DNA of 51,446 nucleotides from Gallionella sp. UBA4121. Its GTDB lineage: Bacteria > Pseudomonadota > Gammaproteobacteria > Burkholderiales > Gallionellaceae. Where the stretch lies: NCBI GenBank assembly GCA_002381565.1, contig DFWZ01000028.1, positions 1-51,446 on the forward strand. Direction: 5' to 3'. The first letter of the stretch is position 1; the number at the start of each line of letters is the position of its first letter. The position numbers and the translations under genes were made by a program. Shown in pieces: positions 8,866-17,419 of this stretch. A model generated the notes under the pieces. That model had not been told where the DNA came from. It did not search any database and worked only from the letters and a program-made list of their open reading frames with translations.

Positions 8866-10283
8866 TTGAATTTTTTTAAGTTGCAGGGAATTGTGCCACA
8901 CGGCAGGCGATTGGGCCGCAAGCTGAGTTCTGTTGCCCTTGCCTCATTATTTTGTATCAGCAGCCAGGTTGCTGTCGCGACGAGTGACCCGTTCACCAGC
9001 ATACTTGCCACGCCGGGCGGGGCGGGCATCGGTTTTGAGACCGAGATGGAGAGCTCACCCTATCGGGGGGCGGAACCCGACACGATCTTATTCCGGTTTA
9101 TCTCTACGAAGGCGAATACGCCTATCTTCACGCTTATCGGGCCGGGCTGAAACTTTATGACGGCGAGAACAACCGTTTTGACGTATTCATCGCGCATCGC
9201 TTCGAAGGCTTTCCCTATGACAAGACCCCGTCCAGCCTGACCGGCATGGCGCAGCGCAGCCCGGGAGCTGATTTCGGCATGAGCTATCAGCGCAGCGGGC
9301 CTTGGGGCGCTGTCTATACAGAATATTTTCACGACATCGCCGGCGCCTCGGAAGGGAACGAACTGCATTTGGGCTACGATTATGAATGGCAGAGCGGACG
9401 CTTGCGGCTGCGACCCCACCTGATGTTGGCCGCACGCGATGCAAAACTTAACAATTATTACTATGGAGTCGGGCCCGGCGAGGTCAGCGCGACTCGCGCT
9501 GCGTATCAGCCCGGAAGTGGCGTAAATGGGCAGGTTGGCTTGTACGGCGCATACAGCCTGACCGAGCGATGGCGACTCCTGGCAGGTGTACTCGCTACCC
9601 GGTGGGCGAAGGGCGTTCGTAATAGCCCCATCGTTGACAACCGCGTGCAGCTGTCCACGACCGTTGGCCTGATGTACGACGTCTCACCTGAACATGCCAT
9701 ATGGCCTGACAACAATCAGTTGATCGTCAAGGTATTGTCCGGTAAGGCTACCAATTGCAATCTGGCCGCCGTAATGGAGTTTTCATGCGCCTCGACTAAA
9801 ACGGCGGACAATACCGGCGTGAGCGCGATTGAAGTCGGCCGGCCGTTTATCGAGCGGCTAAACGGCTGGCCGCTCGACATAGTCGGTTACCTGGGCTTGC
9901 TGCACCATGACGAGCGCGGTCTGCAAGCGGATTTCTGGCAGGCTGACGCCTATATGAAGGCGTTTTACTATGGTTTCCCCTGGTGCGAACGTGTCCGGAC
10001 CCGTCTGGGTTTTGGTATCGGCGTATCATATGCCCAGAAAGTGCCATTCGTGGAGCAACGCGATCAGTTCATTCGGGGGCGCAACTCTTCCAAGCTGCTG
10101 AATTATCTCGATCCCAGCATTGATGTCAGTGTTGGCGATCTGTTCGGAGTTCGCAAATTGCGCGAGACTTATTTCGGTTTTGGTGTTTCCCATCGTTCGG
10201 GCATTTTCGGGACATCGCAAATGCTGGGCAACGTCAACGGTGGCTCGAATTATATTTATTCCTACCTGGAGTGGAAAATGTAA
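8866..10283 (+). pseudogene. MipA/OmpV-family outer membrane protein, frameshifted
   Basis: Two reading frames together give one MipA/OmpV-like outer-membrane protein of about 470 residues. The 5' part (from a TTG at 8866) encodes a signal peptide (LASLFCISSQVAVA) and GGAGIGFETEMESSPYRGA. The family-like continuation, GTRHDLIPVYLYEGEYAYLH, is found only in the +2-shifted frame from about 9070 and runs to the stop at 10283, with NNYYYGVGPGE and a C-terminal YSYLEWKM. The frames meet in a G-rich tract at about 9064-9073, where a single missing G restores the consensus. This is either an inactivating deletion or a homopolymer sequencing error. The intact codon structure on both sides favours a recent event or an error. 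Confidence 0.82.
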
Positions 10284-10333
10284 GCGGCTGAAATTCGGAT
10301 GAATTACAAACATATTTTTACGGAGAAGATGAT

Positions 10334-10552
10334 ATGAACGCAGTTAGAATGTTGGCTATTGTTTTAATCGTGGCAGGTGCGCTGGCGTTGGCGTATGGCG
10401 GTTTTAGCTATACCAAGGAGACGCATCAGGCCAGGCTGGGTTCGATGGAGCTGTCGATCAGGGACACTGAAACCGTCAACGTGCCGGTATGGCTCGGCGT
10501 AGGGGCGATCGTGGCGGGGTTGGTTCTGCTGGTTGGGGGCAAGAGGAGCTAG
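10334..10552 (+). CDS. Small two-TM membrane protein (DUF3185-like)
   Basis: A 72-residue inner-membrane protein with hydrophobic segments at residues 5-24 (MLAIVLIVAGALALAYGG) and 50-68 (VWLGVGAIVAGLVLLVGG), joined by a polar stretch containing SYTKETHQARLG and ETVNVPV. The layout resembles DUF3185-type small membrane proteins. Function is unknown. The ATG at 10334 has a nearby GGAGAAG. It follows the MipA/OmpV gene by 50 bp. Confidence 0.7.
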   Translation: MNAVRMLAIVLIVAGALALAYGGFSYTKETHQARLGSMELSIRDTETVNVPVWLGVGAIVAGLVLLVGGKRS

Positions 10553-10672
10553 GTAGTTAAGTTGATATTATTGGTCAATTAAGTCATGGCGGCAAAGGTG
10601 CTGCGTGAATGCCGGCAGATGAGTACACCAGTGTCAGTATAATTTATGGAAAATTGCGGGCATGCAAATATC

Positions 10673-11632
10673 ATGATCAGAATGACAGGCTCAGCCTTCA
10701 TTTTTATGGCGCTAATGCTGATACACCCCGCAGCCTGGGGTGATTTTGAAGCAGACCTGTCTGACACAGGCCAGCCGGATACACCCCAGATGAAAGAGCA
10801 GTTGCTTGCACGTGCGAAGGCCGGTGACGCCGATGCACAGCTGCATGCGGGCAACCTGTTTTTTAAAGGTGCCGAGGTGGCAAAGGACTACGCCGAGGCG
10901 GCGAAATGGTATCTGCTGGCAGCACGGCAGGGGCGCGCACAGGCCCAGTTCAATCTGGCTATGATGTACGATACGGGGTCGGGCGTGGAGAAAAATCAGA
11001 CTGAGGCGGTGCGGTGGTATCGCGCAGCTGCCGAACAGGGACTTGCCATCGCGCAACTCAATCTCGGCGTGGCTTATGCTGAAGGTCAGGGGGTTGGGCA
11101 GAACCAGCTTGATGCGGTCAAGTGGTTTCGCCTTGCCGCCAATCAGGGGGAGCCGCAGGCGCAATTTAACCTGGCCGTGGTGTACGCCAATGGTCAGGGG
11201 GTAAAACAGAACTTCGTTGAAGCATATCGATGGGCCAGGCTCGCCGCAGCTCAGGGACACAAAACGGCCGGCAATCTGGCGCAAGATTTATCCCGGCAAA
11301 TGACACTTGAGCAAATGGCCAGTGCAAACAAGCCGGCTGACGCAAGCAAGCTGACTGAAAACCCCGCACCCGAAAATAAATCAACCGCTGGCGCTGAGTC
11401 GAACAATATTTACCTGCAACTTGGCGCGTTCAAATCACAAGATCAAGCGGAAAAATTCATGGCGCTATTGAGCGCCAAGCTGGGCGATATCGGCCACCCA
11501 TTCAGCCTGTTTGCAAAAGATGGCTTGGTGCGGATTCAGGTCGGCCCGTATGCAAGCCCGAATGAGGCGCGTCTTGCTGCGGACAGCCTGAAAGCCAGGC
11601 TGGGATTTGAGCCCCTGCTTAAGCGGCGCTGA
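10673..11632 (+). CDS. Sel1-repeat protein with C-terminal SPOR domain
   Basis: About 319 residues if started at the ATG at 10673. An ATG at 10646 is in frame, but neither has a strong ribosome-binding site, and 10673 gives a clean signal peptide (MIRMTGSAFIFMALMLIHPAAWG). Four Sel1/TPR-like repeats occupy about 40-190, with the pattern AxxxLGxxYxxGxGVxxNxxEAVxWYRxAAEQGxAxAQ. A linker then leads to a SPOR domain (about 240-318; YLQLGAFKSQDQAEKFM, VRIQVGPYASPNEAR). SPOR domains bind denuded septal peptidoglycan, and Sel1 repeats bind proteins, so a periplasmic cell-wall or division-site role is likely. Confidence 0.88.
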   Translation: MIRMTGSAFIFMALMLIHPAAWGDFEADLSDTGQPDTPQMKEQLLARAKAGDADAQLHAGNLFFKGAEVAKDYAEAAKWYLLAARQGRAQAQFNLAMMYDTGSGVEKNQTEAVRWYRAAAEQGLAIAQLNLGVAYAEGQGVGQNQLDAVKWFRLAANQGEPQAQFNLAVVYANGQGVKQNFVEAYRWARLAAAQGHKTAGNLAQDLSRQMTLEQMASANKPADASKLTENPAPENKSTAGAESNNIYLQLGAFKSQDQAEKFMALLSAKLGDIGHPFSLFAKDGLVRIQVGPYASPNEARLAADSLKARLGFEPLLKRR

Positions 11633-11801
11633 CGACCACGTACGGTTTTGCGGGTGTCCTTATCGGCCTGCATCAGGCCTTGAGGCAGTCCTCAAGGAAG
11701 TTTTGGGGAATCGTGTAACGTGGTTTGATCCTGTGGTGGCGGATGCTCCGCCGGGTTCGGGAAAAGGATTGTCAGATTACGGGCTGATTGGTTTTGCGGT
11801 T

Positions 11802-12425
11802 TTATTCTTTGCCGCCTGCGTCCTCTGTGGATTCTTCCGCAAGCTTTAATTGATCTTCCAGTTCCCTGCGTTCATCCAGTGCGGCAAGCACCAGGTCCGG
11901 ATTCATCGACTGTTGAAGTGCCGCCGCCTCGGGATCATCGCGGTTTTTGACATTAGGCAAATCTCGCCTCAACTCTTCCAGCAGGTCGATCAGCTTGGCG
12001 GCCTTCTGCTCGGTCAATAGCGTCACTTTCAGGTCCAGATGTGCACGCTGTTCCTCTAGCCTGGCAAGCCGGTTCTGCTTGATAAGCACTATGGTCGCGG
12101 TCAGCAATGCACCCAGACCGACTATCCCCTGCAACCAGAAAAAAGGCGCCGGATCAAATTCGGCAATGCCAAACCTGGGAAATACGGTGTCGACGAATAT
12201 CCAGAGTGCAACAAAAAGCAGAATGATGCCGAGAAAAACCGGCTGCCCGATAAAGCGACTGATGCGTTCAAGGATACGTTGCGAGCGACTGATCTTTTGC
12301 TCTTCACGCGCGTAAAACTCCAGAACGGCCTCGATATTCTGGCTGATCTGGTCGCGTTCGGATTCAACGGGTGGGTCATGGGGATGCGGAGACGGTTCCG
12401 GCGGAATGGCAGGTTTGGTTATCAT
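11802..12425 (-). CDS. DUF1003-family membrane protein
   Basis: A 207-residue protein on the minus strand. A Pro-rich N-terminus is followed by a helical stretch, then two close hydrophobic segments at about 70-90 (FLGIILLFVALWIFVDTVF) and 105-125 (WLQGIVGLGALLTATIVLI). It continues with KQNRLARLEEQRAHLDLKV and a coiled-coil C-terminus. The order IGQPVFL, FDPAPFFWL, QNR-A-E-RAHLD-K is that of DUF1003 proteins, which are inner-membrane proteins of unknown function. It converges with the Sel1/SPOR gene. Confidence 0.85.
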   Translation of the reverse strand: MITKPAIPPEPSPHPHDPPVESERDQISQNIEAVLEFYAREEQKISRSQRILERISRFIGQPVFLGIILLFVALWIFVDTVFPRFGIAEFDPAPFFWLQGIVGLGALLTATIVLIKQNRLARLEEQRAHLDLKVTLLTEQKAAKLIDLLEELRRDLPNVKNRDDPEAAALQQSMNPDLVLAALDERRELEDQLKLAEESTEDAGGKE

Positions 12426-12645
12426 CGGGGTATATTACTCCTCATTGGCATGAATGCGCTCGACGCGGCTGGGCAGATGAATTACCACTGCCACATACGA
12501 GAGCCGCTGGAGGAGTGTTGTGTATTGCGTGAATGGCGGTGGCACTGACTCGTCCATAGGTCATGCCAATTGTTTCCATAAACCAGCCGCTCACCAGAAG
12601 CGCTGCCTGACCCAATGCATCGCCAATTTTCTTTTGCGGGCATGG

Positions 12646-15600
12646 CTACGGCAGCACCAGACCGGCAATTTGCGCATTAAATTCTTCAATTGAAACCGGC
12701 TTGCTGAACAGATAGCCCTGGTAATGCGAGCAGCCTTTCCCCAGCAGGGTGAGTCGTTGATCTTCCATCTCCACCCCTTCGGCAATGACATCCAGATTCA
12801 GACCTTTCGCCATGGCGATGATAGTGCGCACAATCGCTCTGTCGCTGCTGTCGGAGGCTAAATCACGCACGAATGACTGATCAATCTTGAGCTGATCGAG
12901 TGGCAGCCGTTTCAGGTATTGCAAGGATGAATAGCCCGTGCCAAAGTCGTCCAGCGAAAACTGGATACCGATTGCTTTAAGCGCGTTCATGCTTGCTATG
13001 GTGTCTTCGATGTTCTCCAGCAACAGGCTTTCAGTCAGCTCCAGTTTGAGCAGCATGGGATTGATGGCATGGCGCTGCACGGCAGCTTGCACTTGAGCTA
13101 CGAAATCTGCCTGACGAAATTGCTTGGCACTCACGTTGATCGCCAGCACAAGGTGACAGGTGAGCGTATCTTGCTGCCATGCCTTGAGCTGGGTACAAGC
13201 CGCTTCAATAACCCATTGCCCAATCTGCAAGATCAGTCCCATTTCCTCTGCCAGCGGAATGAATTTCAGGGGAGGGATTAAGCCGCGTTCAGGGTGTATC
13301 CAGCGAATTAATGCCTCAGCCCCCAGTGGGCGCAGTGAACTGTCTACCTGTATTTGGTAATGCAGTTTAAATTGCTGATTATCAATTGCCGTGCGCAACT
13401 CGCGTTCCAGTTCAGCGCGCGTGTTGATAATATTCTGCATCTTGCTATCGAAAAAACTCAGCACATTCCCGCCGGATCTCTTGGCCTGATACATGGCAAT
13501 ATCCGCCTGCTTCAGCAGTTCTTCTATGTCCCGTTCATGCTCGTTGAACAGGGTGGCGCCAATGCTGGGCGAGCTGTAGTGTTCGTGTCCATCAAGCTGG
13601 TAGAGTTGCCCCAGTGAGGACATGATTTTTTCGCCGATCATTTCGACCTGCGCTGCCGCTCCAATATCCTGTTCGCTCAAGTCTTCCAGCATCACCACAA
13701 ATTCATCGCCTCCCAGTCGGGCAACGGTATCTCCTTCCCGTACACATGAAGTCAGGCGCGCTGCAACCTGTTGCAGCAGCAAGTCGCCGATGTCGTGTCC
13801 GAGTGTGTCGTTGAGCGTCTTGAAATTATCCAGATCGATAAACAGCAGCGCACCTTCTCTGCCGCTGCGCGCACTGGATGCCAATGCCTGTCTGAGTCGA
13901 TCCAGCAGAAGCCGGCGATTGGGCAGACCGGTCAGGGAGTCGTAGAATGCCAGAGTGCGTATCTCATCTTCTGCTGCCTTGCGCGCAATGCTGATGCTGA
14001 TCAGGCGGGCAGCTTGCTCGATGAGGTAAATGTCGGATGTCGTCGGGGTGTTCACTTCATGATGGTAGATGGCGAAGGTGCCCAGTACTTTGCCGGATGC
14101 GGAAAGAATGGGTTGCGACCAGCATGAGCCTAATCCCGCTCTGGCCGCAAGTTCTTTGTAGGGCGCCCAGTAAGGATGAGTCGCTATATCCTCAACGATG
14201 ACGCGCGATCCGGTAAAAGCCGCCGTTCCGCAGGAGCCAGCCCCCGCTTTGATTTCAACGCCGTCGATTGCAGCGCTATAGAAATCGGGCAGGCTGGGCG
14301 CTACGCCCTTGCACAGATGTTTCCCATCACCGCTCAGCAACAAAACACTGCAAATCATGGCAGGATTGAGTTGCTCTACGCCTAGCACGACAGATTCCAG
14401 AATACTGGTGAGGGAACCATCTCCGGCCAGAAGCTCCAGCGTGCAGTTCCGGAATTGCTCGTACTCAGCCATACGACGCAACTCATCGGTACGCTCACGT
14501 ACTTTATTTTCCAGATCAAAGTTGGTGTTCCGGACGCGTTTCGCCATATGCGTAAAAGAACGCGACAAATTCTCAATCTCGCCGCCGCCGTGGTAGGGCG
14601 TGTCAATATCATAATCGCCATTTTGAATCTTGTCGGTAGACAGCTGCAATGCCGCGATAGGCTTTAATACCCAGCGCCGTAAGGCCTCACCCATGGCGAG
14701 CAAGGCAAGCAGAAATGCTGCACCAAGCATGAATGGAATCAAAAGCTTGTTTTTAACGAGCACCAGGTTTCCGGTGTCTATCAAGGTCAGATCGAACCAG
14801 CCAACTTCAGGAAGGTAAGCCACGCCGAGCAGGTGTTTTGCACCTGCGAACTCGACCCACATTGTCCTGTGTTCATCGGGATGCTTTTCAAGTTCCAGCA
14901 TGGCGAGGCGAAGACGCTCAAGGTCGCCGGTATTCTTTAGCAGTTTATCGACTTTGACCCGTTCGCTCGTATCTTTTGCAATACTCATGTAGTCGATCAT
15001 GTCGGGATTATTATGCAGCTGAATAGCCATGTTTTTGTCTACAAACAGGTTGTGCACGCCCTTTTGCGAAACGCTGACGGTCTCTTTGAGAAAGTCGGCA
15101 AGGTCGATACCTGTGCCGATGACGCCTAGTATTACCCCTTTGTTTTTTACCAGCACATTGACCCATACTTTGGTGACGCCCAGATGCATGTCCGGATCCA
15201 GATTGACCTGATAATCCTTGCCATTCGCCATCGTTGCGTAAAACCATCTGTCGTCGGCATTTCTGGGGGACAACACATAACGGAGCTGCTTATCCTCGTA
15301 CTGGTTTTCTGCATCATTGAAATAGTAATTTTCAGAGTGCGCCAGCGCAGCAAAATAGCTGTGGTCACGGAAACTAAAGCGATAGTTCTCCATGGCGGCA
15401 ATCCCCTTTTGCCGGATCACAGGATCGTTCTCGTGCATGAACATCTGGATGATATCCGGATCGGTCGCCATCTTCCTCGCGAGCGAGATTTCCCGTATTA
15501 GCGGCGACAAGGTTCGAAATTTATCAAACATCACCTGCCGTTCAACGAACTGATTGCCCCATTTCTCGTTGATACTATTCATCAACTGGTTTGACATGAG

Positions 15601-15669
15601 CCATGTCAAGGATACGAAGCCACAAAAAACGGCCGTTATCAGCAGCAAAAAACGCGATTTCAAATTCAT
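12646..15669 (-). CDS. Cache-HAMP-GAF-GGDEF-EAL membrane signalling protein
   Basis: A 1007-residue membrane protein. Order: TM helix near residue 8-25; periplasmic Cache-type sensor to about 310 (RYVLSPRN, DRWFY, GVIGTGIDL); second TM (IPFMLGAAFLLALLAMG); HAMP (LSTDKIQNGDYDID); GAF at about 420-570; GGDEF (LTGLPNRR, IDLDNFKTLND, ARLGGDEF); and EAL (AEALIRW, INVSAKQF, LELTESLL, DDFGTGYSSLQYL, LKIDQSFV, IAEGVE, QGYLFSKP). Both output motifs are intact, so it could make and break c-di-GMP, with the dominant activity not predictable. The neighbouring plus-strand chemosensory cluster with two REC-EAL proteins suggests a shared c-di-GMP circuit. Confidence 0.95.
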   Translation of the reverse strand: MNLKSRFLLLITAVFCGFVSLTWLMSNQLMNSINEKWGNQFVERQVMFDKFRTLSPLIREISLARKMATDPDIIQMFMHENDPVIRQKGIAAMENYRFSFRDHSYFAALAHSENYYFNDAENQYEDKQLRYVLSPRNADDRWFYATMANGKDYQVNLDPDMHLGVTKVWVNVLVKNKGVILGVIGTGIDLADFLKETVSVSQKGVHNLFVDKNMAIQLHNNPDMIDYMSIAKDTSERVKVDKLLKNTGDLERLRLAMLELEKHPDEHRTMWVEFAGAKHLLGVAYLPEVGWFDLTLIDTGNLVLVKNKLLIPFMLGAAFLLALLAMGEALRRWVLKPIAALQLSTDKIQNGDYDIDTPYHGGGEIENLSRSFTHMAKRVRNTNFDLENKVRERTDELRRMAEYEQFRNCTLELLAGDGSLTSILESVVLGVEQLNPAMICSVLLLSGDGKHLCKGVAPSLPDFYSAAIDGVEIKAGAGSCGTAAFTGSRVIVEDIATHPYWAPYKELAARAGLGSCWSQPILSASGKVLGTFAIYHHEVNTPTTSDIYLIEQAARLISISIARKAAEDEIRTLAFYDSLTGLPNRRLLLDRLRQALASSARSGREGALLFIDLDNFKTLNDTLGHDIGDLLLQQVAARLTSCVREGDTVARLGGDEFVVMLEDLSEQDIGAAAQVEMIGEKIMSSLGQLYQLDGHEHYSSPSIGATLFNEHERDIEELLKQADIAMYQAKRSGGNVLSFFDSKMQNIINTRAELERELRTAIDNQQFKLHYQIQVDSSLRPLGAEALIRWIHPERGLIPPLKFIPLAEEMGLILQIGQWVIEAACTQLKAWQQDTLTCHLVLAINVSAKQFRQADFVAQVQAAVQRHAINPMLLKLELTESLLLENIEDTIASMNALKAIGIQFSLDDFGTGYSSLQYLKRLPLDQLKIDQSFVRDLASDSSDRAIVRTIIAMAKGLNLDVIAEGVEMEDQRLTLLGKGCSHYQGYLFSKPVSIEEFNAQIAGLVLP

Positions 15670-16107
15670 ATCAACCCTGAACGCCTTTTGGCGCCATCAA
15701 TCCCACACAATCCAAGTGTTTATTGTAACTACTTTTTTCAGCCTTGCAGGTGCTGTTTGCTTTGAGGGGGAGCCGTGGTCTGCCTTAGCCTCGATACGCG
15801 GCTGGAAGTAAGCAGATGACGGATACGCCGCCTGGTGATAAGTGTGGTGATGCTTTTGGACCGGAATTAAATGATTCAGTTACGTTTGCAGCCCCAGTGG
15901 TTGTCTTAAAATCTGGCGAATGGTGAGTTTCCGGCAGGCTGAATAAATTGTCTGAACTGAAAATTTCTACATCCTCTTTCCGGCGTGCAATAATGCGATA
16001 CCATGCCTGGCAAGGTGTCGCTAATCGAGCCATACGATGATGGCAATGAAAATTCCACCGAGGACCGGCATCGGAGGTATAGAGGGTGAGCATTGATCGG
16101 AGGAAGT
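15670..16107. other. Divergent intergenic region before the chemosensory cluster
   Basis: This stretch separates the minus-strand GGDEF-EAL gene from the plus-strand REC-EAL/Wsp cluster, so it must hold promoters for both. No convincing protein gene was found; the frames present have no ribosome-binding site or domain. No strong promoter match or operator palindrome was identified by eye. Confidence 0.4.
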
Positions 16108-16143
16108 ATGAATGAACTGCAACGCGGCGAATTGATCCGCTAG
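16108..16143 (+). CDS. Possible 11-codon leader peptide upstream of REC-EAL
   Basis: A short frame (MNELQRGELIR) begins at the ATG at 16108, 4 nt after GGAGG (16099-16103). Its TAG stop at 16141-16143 overlaps the TAGGAGG ribosome-binding site of the following gene, which starts with TTG. This arrangement would couple translation of the downstream gene to the leader. It could also be chance, as nothing in the peptide suggests amino-acid-dependent attenuation. Confidence 0.35.
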   Translation: MNELQRGELIR

Positions 16144-16154
16144 GAGGCCAGACT

Positions 16155-17384
16155 TTGAGCCTTCAAGGACACCTGACTGACAAATCCGCTATTCACATCC
16201 TGATACTCGATGACGAGTCTTTCATGTGTAAACTGTTGGAACGTATGCTGCACGGACTGGGTTACCCGCGTGTTTCATTGCAGGAAAATGGCCGCGAGGC
16301 GCTGGCGATGTTCAATCTGCCTGACGGTGTGCCGGATATTATTCTGCTCGACATCAACATGCCCGGCATGGACGGCGTTGAGTTTGTGCGCCATCTGTCG
16401 GCGCTGCACTATTCCGGCGGCCTGGTGTTAGTGAGCGGCGAAGATGATCTGATGCTACGGGCCACAGAAAAACTGGCGCACGCTCATTGCCTTGCCGTGC
16501 TGGGCTTCCTGCACAAACCGGCAACGCTGAATGGACTTTCCAGCATGCTGGAAAAGTGGATTCCACGAGCAGCTGCCAGGCTGCTCGTACCCGGCAAAAT
16601 CTATGATGCCGACACGTTGGCAGCGGCGATTGCAAACGGGCAACTTACGAATTATTACCAGCCCAAGGTAGCTGTGGCAACCGGCAAGCTGATCGGAGTA
16701 GAAGCATTGGTGCGCTGGCAGCATCCGGTAGATGGCCTGGTGCTCCCCGATCAGTTTATTTCGGTGGCGGAAGGCTGCGGCCTGATTAACGATCTGACGC
16801 GCGTCGTACTCAGGGAAGCCCTCAAGCAGGTGAAGGCGTGGCAGGCGACGGGTCTCATGCTGTGCGTGGCGGTCAATGTGTCCATGGATGATCTGGCGGA
16901 TCTGTCATTTGCCGATTTCGTGGCGGCCGAGACGGCCGCGGCAGGCTTGTCTCCACACGATGTGGAACTGGAAGTGACCGAGACTCGCCTGATGAAAAAT
17001 CTGACCACCGCTCTCGATGTGCTGACCCGTTTGCGCCTGAAGCATTTTCGCCTGTCTATTGACGATTTTGGCACCGGTCATTCATCGCTGGTGCAATTAC
17101 GCGATCTTCCCTTCGATATACTCAAGATAGACCAGAGCTTCACTCACCGTGCAAGTCAGGATAGCAGACTCAAGGCGATCTTTCAGGCCAGTCTCGATCT
17201 TGCCAATTACCTCGGCATGACCGTGGTGGCGGAAGGGGTGGAAGATGCAGAGGATTGGGCATTTCAGCGCACCATTGGATCCCATGTGGCGCAGGGCTAT
17301 TTTATCGGAAAGCCGATGCCTGCCGATAAACTTGCAGCGTGGTTGGTGGATTGGCAGGCGCGCATGCAAACTTTCGAAAAATGA
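16155..17384 (+). CDS. REC-EAL response regulator, c-di-GMP phosphodiesterase (upstream copy)
   Basis: 409 residues from a TTG start with TAGGAGG 7 nt upstream. The receiver domain (about 14-140) has the acidic pair (LILDDESF), phospho-acceptor Asp (IILLDINMPGMDG), Ser (LVSGED) and Lys (FLHKPA). The EAL domain (about 155-400) has VEALVRWQHP, VNVSMDD, LEVTETRL, DDFGTGHSSLVQL, LKIDQSFT, VAEGVED and QGYFIGKP, so all residues for metal binding and catalysis are present and it should hydrolyse c-di-GMP. It is a close paralogue of the gene at 27352, and the two bracket the Wsp-like operon. It is probably phosphorylated by the WspE-like kinase or the hybrid kinase. Confidence 0.93.
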   Translation: MSLQGHLTDKSAIHILILDDESFMCKLLERMLHGLGYPRVSLQENGREALAMFNLPDGVPDIILLDINMPGMDGVEFVRHLSALHYSGGLVLVSGEDDLMLRATEKLAHAHCLAVLGFLHKPATLNGLSSMLEKWIPRAAARLLVPGKIYDADTLAAAIANGQLTNYYQPKVAVATGKLIGVEALVRWQHPVDGLVLPDQFISVAEGCGLINDLTRVVLREALKQVKAWQATGLMLCVAVNVSMDDLADLSFADFVAAETAAAGLSPHDVELEVTETRLMKNLTTALDVLTRLRLKHFRLSIDDFGTGHSSLVQLRDLPFDILKIDQSFTHRASQDSRLKAIFQASLDLANYLGMTVVAEGVEDAEDWAFQRTIGSHVAQGYFIGKPMPADKLAAWLVDWQARMQTFEK

Positions 17385-17419
17385 ATGCCGTACAAATTAA
17401 ATTATCAGGAGATTAAAGT

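Noticed and set aside
15785..16093. A 102-codon minus-strand frame in the gap before the REC-EAL gene
   Set aside because: No ribosome-binding site, no domain, odd composition rich in His, Pro and Ser; not supported as a gene.
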